NCBI GenBank assembly: GCA_040902105.1
Contig: JBBDXW010000056.1
Location: 30,494 to 94,493 of the forward strand
Length of the DNA: 64,000 bases
Reading direction: 5' to 3'
Source of the DNA: IDS-8 sp040902105
Lineage (GTDB): Bacteria > Pseudomonadota > Gammaproteobacteria > Steroidobacterales > Woeseiaceae
How positions within the stretch are numbered: the stretch's first letter is position 1; each line of letters begins with the position of its first letter. The translations under genes and the position numbers were made by a program. Below are positions 34,172 to 41,472 of the stretch, piece after piece. The notes below the pieces were generated by a model. It was not told the DNA's origin. It did not search any database and saw nothing but the letters and a program-made list of their open reading frames with translations.

Positions 34172-34333
34172 TTAGTCAGTCTGCGCTTTGCAATCGATAG
34201 TTCCCTGGTCGGGGTTCTCGGATTTCTTCACAAACCCGTGCAGTAGGACAATAGTCGTACCACAAACGGTAAAGAACGTCCGTGCGATCCCGGAAGGAAT
34301 ACTTGACCTCAACTCCCAAAGTTCGTCACCCAT
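34172..34333 (-). pseudogene. Truncated HigB/RelE-like (Gp49 family) toxin
   Basis: From an ATG at 34333 the frame gives 53 residues with the C-terminal half of a phage-derived Gp49-like toxin: MGDELWELRSS, ARTFFTVCGTTIVLLHGFVKKS. Homologous reading continues upstream to about 34356 (VGMPLARK) and then stops at the attC-like arm, so the N-terminal ~50 residues are missing. It is placed toxin-first before the HigA-like gene; probably inactive. Confidence 0.72.
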
Positions 34334-34356
34334 TTTTCGGGCCAGCGGCATTCCAA

Positions 34357-34397
34357 CCGGCCCACGAAGCGGGCTCGGCTTGAACGAATTGTTAGGC
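34357..34397 (-). other. attC-like half site, classical aadA-type arm
   Basis: On the minus strand: GCCTAAC (perfect R''), AATTCGTTCAAGCCG, then a hairpin apex GAGCCCGCTTCGTGGGCC. This is the left half of a textbook mobile-integron attC. The right half is replaced by the broken toxin gene. Confidence 0.65.
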
Positions 34398-34429
34398 GGC
34401 TACTCTCGTAATCCCCAGGGCCGCCGTGT

Positions 34430-34648
34430 TTACGGATGAACCTTTGCGTAGAGAACGATGCCTATTACCAGAAACACCTGAAGAAGAAGGCCAATCAACT
34501 CCCACTGCGGGAACGAGAATCTTAGCGCAAGCGAGCACATGAAGACTGCAGATAGAAGCACCTTGGAGCCGGCGGACGCATCGGTGGCAAGTACGAACCA
34601 TCCCGTAGCGACCGAAGCAACAAGAAGAGAAATGAGCGCGTACGGCAT
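34430..34648 (-). CDS. Small membrane protein of unknown function
   Basis: 72 residues with two or three hydrophobic segments (MPYALISLLVASVATGWFVL, VLLSAVFMCSLALRFSF, LIGLLLQVFLVIGIVLYAKV). It is bounded by attC-like sites on both sides (34694-34818 upstream, 34357-34397 downstream), which makes it the best-preserved cassette of the array. No ribosome site is obvious. Function unknown. Confidence 0.62.
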   Translation of the reverse strand: MPYALISLLVASVATGWFVLATDASAGSKVLLSAVFMCSLALRFSFPQWELIGLLLQVFLVIGIVLYAKVHP

Positions 34649-34693
34649 AGAGGTAGAAGTTTACTCTTCCAGGTATGTGCTATGTCTGATGCC

Positions 34694-34818
34694 GCCTTAC
34701 GTTCCGGTTCAGCGGCCGCGCGAGGCTCTGTCCAGCGCGCAGCAAGCGCATAATGAAATGACGCGATTGCTGCGCGCCTGCGATGACCTATCACGGTCCG
34801 CTGCAACGGTTGTTCGGC
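34694..34818 (-). other. Long attC-like site, nearly complete (125 bp)
   Basis: On the minus strand: GCCGAAC, AACCGTTGCAGCGGACCG, about 75 bases of apex with inner hairpins (e.g. GCGCGCAGCAA...TTGCTGCGCGC), then GCCGCTGAACCGGAAC, GTAAGGC. The two arms pair with extrahelical bases, as attC sites need. It sits between the stop of the VOC gene (34840) and the start of the 72-residue cassette gene. Confidence 0.68.
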
Positions 34819-34839
34819 GATTGGCACAACGCCAAAGCA

Positions 34840-35187
34840 TCAGGCATCAGACCAAACCGCAAGCTCATTGCCACTTGGATCAGCGAAATGAAATCGCCGA
34901 CCTCCCGGAAAAGAAAACGGCTCCCTAACAATCTTACCACCCGCTGCCCGCACAGCAACAAGGCTCTCATTCAGGTCGCGTGAATAGAGAATCACCAGCG
35001 GACCACCAGTCCGAACCTCGTTTGCCTGATGCAGGCCACCAACTTCACGATCCCCACCCTGGATCCCGGCATAAGCGGGACCGTAGTCATTGAACTTCCA
35101 TCCGAACGCGTCGGCATAGAACCGTTTAGCCGCGTCCAGATCCCGGACGGTGAACTCAATGTAGTCGATAGCGTGATGAAGATGCAC
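34840..35187 (-). CDS. VOC-superfamily glyoxalase-like protein
   Basis: 115 residues from a GTG at 35187 with GGAG six bases upstream. VOC pattern: HAIDYIEFTVRDLDAAKRFY, FGWKFNDYGPAYAGIQGGD and PGGRRFHFADPSGNELAVWS (DPxGNELA motif). Relatives are annotated as glyoxalase or bleomycin-resistance; substrate unknown. It is the first intact cassette gene on the formate dehydrogenase side. Confidence 0.87.
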   Translation of the reverse strand: MHLHHAIDYIEFTVRDLDAAKRFYADAFGWKFNDYGPAYAGIQGGDREVGGLHQANEVRTGGPLVILYSRDLNESLVAVRAAGGKIVREPFSFPGGRRFHFADPSGNELAVWSDA

Positions 35188-35376
35188 GAGTCACTCCGCA
35201 GCAAGCGTGGATGTCGCCGAACAGTGATTAGACCGCGTTCCGCGACATTGAATTGTCGTGCGCGCTTGATAACTCTGCACTGGTGACATCGCCAACCGCC
35301 CTGCATTTATTTTTATTTCAACATGTTAACCGGATTCGTCCGTAGGCGTCACGTAATATCGCGGCTGGCTCATGTA

Positions 35377-35434
35377 CCGCACCGCGATGAGCGTGGTGCG
35401 GCATCGCGCCATGGCGCTCATACAAATGTTATGC
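35377..35434 (-). other. attC-like site at the right end of the array
   Basis: On the minus strand: GCATAAC, ATTTGTATGAGCG, apex CCATGGCGCG..., CGCTCATCGCGG. The ATGAGCG/CGCTCAT arms are perfectly complementary; GTTATGC on the plus strand is a common attC core. The gap 35188-35605 has no gene: it holds this site, about 120 unassigned bases and a REP unit. Confidence 0.5.
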
Positions 35435-35566
35435 AATTGCGGTGGAGCTAGTGGTAGCGCGGATGACTTGATGCGCGGTTTTGGCGCCGGATTCGGTGTG
35501 CGCAGTTCTTTCTCGTTTGCCGTCCGAGCGAGACGGTTAGAGTTCAGCGGTTATTGACGGTACCGC

Positions 35567-35594
35567 GGTCGCCCGCAATGGCGGGCTCCTACAG
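35567..35594. repeat. Single REP-like unit
   Basis: GGTCGCCCGCAATGGCGGGC with the CTCCTACAG tail, identical to the 17906 unit, 12 bases 3' of the formate dehydrogenase alpha-subunit stop. Unlike the other sites it is unpaired. It also marks the boundary between core genes and the cassette region. Confidence 0.85.
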
Positions 35595-35605
35595 CGTGAG
35601 ATTAC

Positions 35606-38440
35606 TCAGGTCGTTTCGAGAATTTTGCCCTGTTCCTTCGCGCGTTGGTCGAACTGCTGTTGCCATTCGGAGCGGTGGACCGCCGGCGCGACCTGTACCG
35701 CAGTGACTTTGTACTCCGGGCAATTGGTGGCCCAGTCGCTGTACTCGGTCGTCACGACATTCGCGCCGGTTTGCGGGTCGTGGAACGTCGTGTAGACAAC
35801 GCCCGGCTGCACCCGCTCCGTGACCCTCGCTTCCAGCGTGACCTCGCCCTTGCGGCTCGACAACGACACGCGATCGCCTTCCCTGATGCCGCGCAGTTCC
35901 GCATCGGACGGGTGAATCTCGAGCAGGTCCTCGTGATACCACACGATGTTATCGGTGCGGCGCGTCTGCGCGCCGACGTTGTACTGCGTCAGCGTTCTGC
36001 CGGTCGTGAGTAACAGCGGGAATTTTCGAGTCGTGCGTTCCTCCGTCGGCACGTACGCGGTCTCGATGAATAATCCCTTGCCGCGCACGAAATTGTCGAT
36101 GTGCATGATCGGCGTGCCCATCGGCGCTTTTTCGTTGCATGGCCATTGCACACTGCCGACCTCGTCCAGAAACTTGAACGACACGCCGCTGAAGGTCGGT
36201 GTCAGCGCCGCGATCTCGTCCATGATCTCCGACTCGTTGTTGTAGTTCATCGGGTAGCCAAGCGCTTGCGCAAGTTCCTGCGTAACGAGCCACTCGCCCT
36301 TGCCCTGCCGCGGTTTCATCACGGGGCGCACGCGATTGATGCGGCGCTCGGCGTTGATGAACGTGCCGTCCTTCTCGAGGAACGACGTGCCCGGCAGGAA
36401 CACGTGTGCGAACTTGGCCGTTTCGTTCAGGAACAGGTCCTGTACGACCACACATTCCAGGCTGCCCAATGCCGCTTCGACATGCTTGGTATTCGGGTCC
36501 GACTGGGCAAGATCCTCGCCCTGGATATACATGCCTTTATAGACGCCTGCGATGGCCGCATCGAACATGTTCGGAATGCGGTAGCCGGGTTCCGAGTCGA
36601 GTTCGACGCCCCACATTTTCTCGAACGAACCGCGCACGGCGTCGTCCGCTACCGGGCGATAGCCGGAAAGCTGGTGCGGGAACGAACCCATGTCGCAGGA
36701 ACCCTGCACGTTATTCTGACCGCGGAGCGGATTTACGCCGCGGCCCGTGAAGCCCAGGTTGCCGGTGGCCATTGCCAGGTTGGCCATGCCCATGACCATG
36801 GTCGAGCCCTGGCTGTGCTCGGTGACGCCGAGACCGTAATAAATCGCGCCGTTTTCCGCCTGCCCGTAAAGTCGCGCCGCGCCGCGTATGTCTTCGGCCG
36901 GCACGCCGGAGATTTCGCTGACGGTTTCCGGCGAATTTTCCGACTGCAGTATGAATTCTTTCCAGGCCGCAAACGCTTCCGTATCACAGCGTTCCGCGAC
37001 ATAAGCTTCGTCGACCAGGCCTTCGCTGACGATGACATGCGCGAATGCGTTGATCATCGGCACGTTCGTGCCCGGCAACAGCGGCAGATGAAAGTCCGCT
37101 TTGATGCGCGGCGAGCGCACCAGGCCGATCTTCCGCGGATCGACAACAATGAGCTTCGCGCCCTCGCGCAGCCTGCGTTTCATCTGCGAGGCAAAAACCG
37201 GATGCCCTTCAGTAGGATTGGCGCCGATCACGACAATCACGTCCGCATCCATGACGCTGTCGAACGGTTGCGTTCCGGCCGAGGTGCCGAGCGTCTTCTT
37301 CAGGCCGTATCCGGTCGGCGAATGACATACCCTGGCGCAGGTATCGACGTTGTTGTTGCCGAACGCGGCGCGCACCAGTTTCTGCACGACGAATACTTCT
37401 TCGTTGGTGCAGCGGGACGAGGTGATGCCGCCCACCGATTTGCGGCCGTACTTCGCCTGAATCTCCTTGAAGCGCCGGGCGCTGTATTGAATGGCTTCGT
37501 CCCAGGTCACTTTGCGCCACGGGTCGTGGATGCTTTCGCGGATCAGCGGGTCGAGCACTCTTTCCTTGTGCGACGCGTAACCCCACGCAAACCGGCCCTT
37601 GACGCAACTGTGACCGTGATTCGCGTGCCCGTCCTTGTACGGCGTCATGCGCACGACCTGGTCGCCCTTCATTTCCGCCTTGAACGAACAACCGACGCCG
37701 CAGTAGGCGCAGGTAGTCAGCACGCTGTGCTCCGGCTGCCCGTTATCGATAATGGATTTCTCCATCAGCGTTGCGGTGGGGCAGGCCTGGACGCAGGCGC
37801 CGCAGGAGACGCATTCGGAATCGAGAAAACTCTCGCCCATGCTTGCGGAGACTTTGGATTTGAATCCGCGGCCTTCGATCGTCAGTGCGAACGTGCCCTG
37901 CACCTCGTCGCAGGCGCGGACGCAGCGCGAGCAGACGATGCACTTGGTCGGATCGAACGTAAAATAGGGATTACTCTCGTCAATCGCCTCGAAGAGGTGA
38001 TTGTCGCCGTCGAAGCCGTAGCGCACTTCGCGCAGGCCCACGGCGCCCGCCATGTCCTGCAACTCGCAATCGCCGTTGGCCGAGCAGGTCAGGCAGTCGA
38101 GCGGATGATCGGAGATGTACAGTTCCATGACGTTGCGCCGCAACTTCGCAAGCGCGGGTGTCTGGGTGCGTATCTTCATGCCGGCTTCGACCGGAGTCGT
38201 GCAGGATGCCGGATAGCCCTTGCGGCCCTCGATTTCCACCAGGCACAGGCGGCAGGAGCCGAACGGTTTCAGGCTGTCGGTGGCGCACAGTTTCGGGACG
38301 TCGACGCCGGATTCCCGCGCGGCCCGCAGGACGGTGGTGCCCGCACGGACTTTCGCCGGCAATCCGTCGATTTCCACCGCCACCAGGTCTTCGCGAGGAC
38401 TCAGCGGGGTGCCGTAATCCGGTTCTTTCAAGAGGGTCAT
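35606..38440 (-). CDS. fdsA: NAD-dependent formate dehydrogenase, catalytic alpha subunit
   Basis: 944 residues. The N-terminus is a NuoG-like iron-sulfur region: [2Fe-2S] (CATDSL...GSCRLCLVEI...SC), His-Cys cluster (DHPLDCLTCSANGDCELQD) and two [4Fe-4S] (CIVCSRCVRACDE, CVSCGACVQACPT). The molybdenum/tungsten bis-MGD domain follows, with its own cluster CAYCGVGCSFKAE and the metal ligand cysteine in CARVCHSPTGYG (Cys, not selenocysteine). It oxidises formate to CO2 in the cytosol. GGAG is 7 bases before the ATG, which overlaps the fdsB stop. The open frame upstream to 39517 is an fdsB shadow. Confidence 0.96.
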   Translation of the reverse strand: MTLLKEPDYGTPLSPREDLVAVEIDGLPAKVRAGTTVLRAARESGVDVPKLCATDSLKPFGSCRLCLVEIEGRKGYPASCTTPVEAGMKIRTQTPALAKLRRNVMELYISDHPLDCLTCSANGDCELQDMAGAVGLREVRYGFDGDNHLFEAIDESNPYFTFDPTKCIVCSRCVRACDEVQGTFALTIEGRGFKSKVSASMGESFLDSECVSCGACVQACPTATLMEKSIIDNGQPEHSVLTTCAYCGVGCSFKAEMKGDQVVRMTPYKDGHANHGHSCVKGRFAWGYASHKERVLDPLIRESIHDPWRKVTWDEAIQYSARRFKEIQAKYGRKSVGGITSSRCTNEEVFVVQKLVRAAFGNNNVDTCARVCHSPTGYGLKKTLGTSAGTQPFDSVMDADVIVVIGANPTEGHPVFASQMKRRLREGAKLIVVDPRKIGLVRSPRIKADFHLPLLPGTNVPMINAFAHVIVSEGLVDEAYVAERCDTEAFAAWKEFILQSENSPETVSEISGVPAEDIRGAARLYGQAENGAIYYGLGVTEHSQGSTMVMGMANLAMATGNLGFTGRGVNPLRGQNNVQGSCDMGSFPHQLSGYRPVADDAVRGSFEKMWGVELDSEPGYRIPNMFDAAIAGVYKGMYIQGEDLAQSDPNTKHVEAALGSLECVVVQDLFLNETAKFAHVFLPGTSFLEKDGTFINAERRINRVRPVMKPRQGKGEWLVTQELAQALGYPMNYNNESEIMDEIAALTPTFSGVSFKFLDEVGSVQWPCNEKAPMGTPIMHIDNFVRGKGLFIETAYVPTEERTTRKFPLLLTTGRTLTQYNVGAQTRRTDNIVWYHEDLLEIHPSDAELRGIREGDRVSLSSRKGEVTLEARVTERVQPGVVYTTFHDPQTGANVVTTEYSDWATNCPEYKVTAVQVAPAVHRSEWQQQFDQRAKEQGKILETT

Positions 38441-40011
38441 TTGTTCACTCCTGCCGAAGCTTGGACAGCAGAACTGCCCTCGAAATCCTTCGGAAAATAC
38501 TTCACTGCGCTTCTTACCGGGAATGGCGTCAATCCGCCCATGGCGCACAGGGACCCGTCGACCATGGTATCGCAGAGTTCCTGCAGCAATTCGAGGTTCG
38601 CGTCGCGATTCTCGTTGGCGACGATGCGGTCGATGACCTCGACGCCGCGAACGGAGCCGATGCGGCAGGGCGTGCACTTGCCGCAGGATTCGAGGGCGCA
38701 GAATTCCATCGCGAACCGTGCCTGTGCCGCCATGTTGACGCTGTCGTCGAACACCACGACGCCGCCGTGGCCGATCAGGCCGTCGAGTGCGGCGAAGGCC
38801 TCGTAATCGAGCGGGGTATCGAGCAGATGCTGCGGGAAGTAGGCGCCGAGCGGGCCGCCGATCTGCACCGCCCGGATGTCGCGTCCACTGAACGTGCCGC
38901 CGCCCCAGTCTTCGATCAGTTCGCGCAAAGTGAGACCGAAGGCGATCTCGACGAGCCCGCCGCGGCGGATGTTGCCGGCGAGCTGGAACGCGAGTGTACC
39001 TTTCGAGCGACCCGTGCCGAGAGCGGCGTACGCCTCGCTGCCGCGGACCAGGATTTCCGGAACCGAGGCAAGCGTTACGACGTTGTTCACCACGGTCGGC
39101 TTGCCGAACAGGCCGGCGATGGCCGGGAGCGGCGGCTTGTAGCGAATCAGTCCCGCTTTGCCTTCCAGGCTTTCGAGCATCGCGGTCTCCTCGCCGCAGA
39201 CGTAAGAGCCCGCGCCGAGATGCAGGTCGATGTCGAAGTCGAAGCCCGAGCCCTGGATGTTTTTGCCGAGCCAGCCGCTTTCTCTCGCAACCGCAAGCGC
39301 CTTGAGAAAAACCGTGCGTGCGAGCGGGTACTCGGATCGAAGATAGACATAACCGCGATTGGCGCCGACGGCGAAACCCGCGATCAGCATGCCCTCGATC
39401 AAGGTCAGCGGATCGCCCTCCATCAGCATCCGGTCCGAGAAGGTGCCGCTGTCGCCCTCGTCGGCGTTGCATGCGATGTATTTCTGCTCGCCGGCGGCGT
39501 CGGCGACGGTCTGCCATTTGATGCCGGTCGGAAATCCCGCGCCGCCGCGGCCGCGCAGGCCCGACGCCTTCAGTTCCTGCAATACGCCGGCAGCGCCGAG
39601 CTCGAAGGCCTTTTCGAGTCCGGCAAAGCCGCCGTTCCCGCGATATTCCTCGATGGAGAGCGGATCGATCAGGCCGCAGCGCCTGAATGTCCAGCGATCC
39701 TGTTTCTCAAGATACGGAATCGCCGACGTGGCTCCCATTTTAAGCGGATGTTGGCCGCCGGAGAGGAAGTCGGCCTGGAACAGACTCGCCACATCGTCGG
39801 CGGCAACGGGTCCGTAGGCGACGCGTTCGCCGTTCACGATGACCTCGGCCAGCGGCTCCAGCCAGCTCATGCCCCAGGAGCCGTTTCGCACCAGTTCGAT
39901 ATCCCGGCCGTGTAACCGGCCTTGCGCCAGCATCTCTGCAACGACCTCATCGGCGCCCATCGACAGGGCGGCGGTCTCCCTGGGAACGAATATTTTCACT
40001 CTGCCCGCCAT
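38437..40011 (-). CDS. fdsB: NAD-dependent formate dehydrogenase, beta subunit (NuoF-like)
   Basis: 524 residues. An N-terminal thioredoxin-like part (~1-110) precedes the NuoF-like core: KASGLRGRGGAGFPTG (NADH/FMN binding), KYIACNADEGDSGTFSDRM, AGSYVCGEETAMLESLEG and the [4Fe-4S] motif ESCGKCTPCRIG near the C-terminus. It transfers electrons from the alpha subunit to NAD+. Starts five bases after the fdsG stop and overlaps fdsA by ATGA. Confidence 0.96.
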   Translation of the reverse strand: MAGRVKIFVPRETAALSMGADEVVAEMLAQGRLHGRDIELVRNGSWGMSWLEPLAEVIVNGERVAYGPVAADDVASLFQADFLSGGQHPLKMGATSAIPYLEKQDRWTFRRCGLIDPLSIEEYRGNGGFAGLEKAFELGAAGVLQELKASGLRGRGGAGFPTGIKWQTVADAAGEQKYIACNADEGDSGTFSDRMLMEGDPLTLIEGMLIAGFAVGANRGYVYLRSEYPLARTVFLKALAVARESGWLGKNIQGSGFDFDIDLHLGAGSYVCGEETAMLESLEGKAGLIRYKPPLPAIAGLFGKPTVVNNVVTLASVPEILVRGSEAYAALGTGRSKGTLAFQLAGNIRRGGLVEIAFGLTLRELIEDWGGGTFSGRDIRAVQIGGPLGAYFPQHLLDTPLDYEAFAALDGLIGHGGVVVFDDSVNMAAQARFAMEFCALESCGKCTPCRIGSVRGVEVIDRIVANENRDANLELLQELCDTMVDGSLCAMGGLTPFPVRSAVKYFPKDFEGSSAVQASAGVNK

Positions 40012-40016
40012 CGCGC

Positions 40017-40484
40017 TCAGTGACCTCGCATCTTTACGAGGCGGTCGAACTTTTCGTTATCGACCCGGCCATACACCCGCCTGTCGACCATCATCGCCGG
40101 CGAGCAGGCGCAATTGCCTAGGCAATAAACCGGCTCGAGCGTAATTTCGCCGTCGGCGGTGGTGTTGTTCAGTTCAACGCCGAGAGATCGTTCCGCATGC
40201 GCCGTCAGCTCGCGGCTGCCCATGGCCTGGCAGGATTCCGCCTGGCAAATCCTGACGACATGGCGGCCCGGCGGTCGGGTGCGAAAGTCGTGGTAAAAGC
40301 TGACGACCCCGTGCACATCGGCACGAGAAAGATTCAGTTCGTCCGCGATCTGCCTGACGGCCGTCTCGCTTATATAAGAATAGCGATCGACGAACGCATG
40401 AAGGATTTGCACCAGAAGTTCCGGCTTCGCGCCGTAGCTCGAGATGATCTCTGTCGCTATGGCCTTGTCGTAGGTCTTTGCCAT
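40017..40484 (-). CDS. fdsG: NAD-dependent formate dehydrogenase, gamma subunit (NuoE-like)
   Basis: 155 residues. NuoE-type thioredoxin-like [2Fe-2S] protein: helical N-terminus (AVRQIADELNLSRADVHGVVSFYHDF), then CQAESCQAMG and CLGNCACSPAMMVD, the four cluster cysteines. The ATG at 40484 (MAKTYDKA) is used; upstream codons in the frame lack support. With FdsB it forms the diaphorase module. Confidence 0.95.
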   Translation of the reverse strand: MAKTYDKAIATEIISSYGAKPELLVQILHAFVDRYSYISETAVRQIADELNLSRADVHGVVSFYHDFRTRPPGRHVVRICQAESCQAMGSRELTAHAERSLGVELNNTTADGEITLEPVYCLGNCACSPAMMVDRRVYGRVDNEKFDRLVKMRGH

Positions 40485-40533
40485 GATGCTTTGCCTTGGC
40501 TCCGGGAGGACAATCCCGCGTGCTGTTGCCGTT

Positions 40534-41376
40534 TCAGGCCAGGCGCTCCGCGCGCGAATAAATATTGAAATTGCCCTGGCGTAAAAAGCCGACAAGGGTC
40601 ATATCGAATTCTTTCGCCAATGAGACCGCCAGGCTCGACGGTGCGCCGACGGCTGCCAGAAGCGGCAGGCCGGCAACCAGCGCCTTTTGCATCAGTTCGA
40701 AACTGGCTCTCCCCGAAACCAGCAATCCGAGCTCATGCGCCGGCACGCGATTCGCCAGCAGAAGGGCGCCGATCACTTTATCCACGGCATTGTGCCGACC
40801 GACGTCCTCCCTGACGAGGGTAATTTCACCATCTGGGGTGAATACGGCCGCTGCATGCAGGCCGCCGGTTTTCGAGAATACCCGTTGCTGCTCGCGCAGT
40901 TTGTCCGGCAACGTCACGATCGCCTCGCGGGGAAACGTCGTCGTGACTTTTGTCAGCGGATGCTGGCCCCCGACACGCAACGCATCGAGCGATGTTTTGC
41001 CGCACACGCCGCAGCTCGAAGTCGTATAGAAGTGCCGTTCGAGCCGGCTCAGGTCGATGTGAACGTCAGGTTCGAGTTCTACGCGTATGACGTTTCTGAA
41101 ACCCGTGTCGGGCGCCGGAGCGCCGCAGTGTTGCACCGAAGCGACCTGGCTTGCGCTCGTAATGATCGCTTCGGTAAACAGAAAGCCGACCGCGAGCTCG
41201 GCGTCGTCGCCGGGGGTGCGCATCGTGATCGAAATGCTTTTCGCGGCAGAGTCTTCGGCGGACCCGGAGCAAAGCTGGATTTCGAGCGGTTCTTCCACGG
41301 CGACGCTGTCCGCCTGTGAGAACTGTCGCTGTCCGTGGACCTTGCTGACATCGATGGCGAGGCTTACGCCCGTCAT
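40534..41376 (-). CDS. fdhD: Formate dehydrogenase sulfurtransferase FdhD
   Basis: 280 residues. FdhD passes sulfur from a cysteine desulfurase to the bis-MGD cofactor so that formate dehydrogenase becomes active. The catalytic cysteine loop SSCGVCGKTSLDAL (CGVCG) is intact, along with FTEAIITS, RVFSKTGGLHAAAVF and VREDVGRHNAVDKVIG. It leads the operon here; in classical fds loci (fdsGBACD) it follows fdsA and is called fdsC. No FdsD-like small gene was found. Confidence 0.95.
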   Translation of the reverse strand: MTGVSLAIDVSKVHGQRQFSQADSVAVEEPLEIQLCSGSAEDSAAKSISITMRTPGDDAELAVGFLFTEAIITSASQVASVQHCGAPAPDTGFRNVIRVELEPDVHIDLSRLERHFYTTSSCGVCGKTSLDALRVGGQHPLTKVTTTFPREAIVTLPDKLREQQRVFSKTGGLHAAAVFTPDGEITLVREDVGRHNAVDKVIGALLLANRVPAHELGLLVSGRASFELMQKALVAGLPLLAAVGAPSSLAVSLAKEFDMTLVGFLRQGNFNIYSRAERLA

Positions 41377-41472
41377 ATCCGCTACCTTTGCACGCCGGTG
41401 ACCGGGCAGTATACACCCGGTCGCAGTGACGGCTAAGTCGCTATTTTCTTGAGGTTTACGGGAATTGAAGGC

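Larger units (their letters stand above)
29536..35434 (-). mobile_element. Decaying integron-type gene-cassette array without integrase (CALIN-like)
   Basis: All genes and gene fragments here run on the minus strand, are small, have unrelated functions, and are separated by attC-like sites (listed individually). The best sites are 34694-34818, 32701-32756, 30233-30302 and 31768-31808; others retain only one arm. Cassette arrays carry exactly this mix: toxin-antitoxin pairs, GFA, VOC, SnoaL and small membrane proteins. No tyrosine-recombinase intI is present in the window and there is no ilvD neighbour. The left and right limits are approximate; the GFA-VOC-DUF2269 block to 28359 may belong too. 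Confidence 0.65.

Noticed and set aside
35441..35560. Possible cassette gene fragment or further attC arm (CCGCTGAACTCTAACCG on the minus strand)
   Set aside because: The arm resemblance is short and no protein match is seen in any frame.
36101..38806. 901-codon plus-strand open frame opposite formate dehydrogenase
   Set aside because: Antisense to fdsA/fdsB, whose motifs are unambiguous; the frame is His/Arg/Ala-rich without structure.
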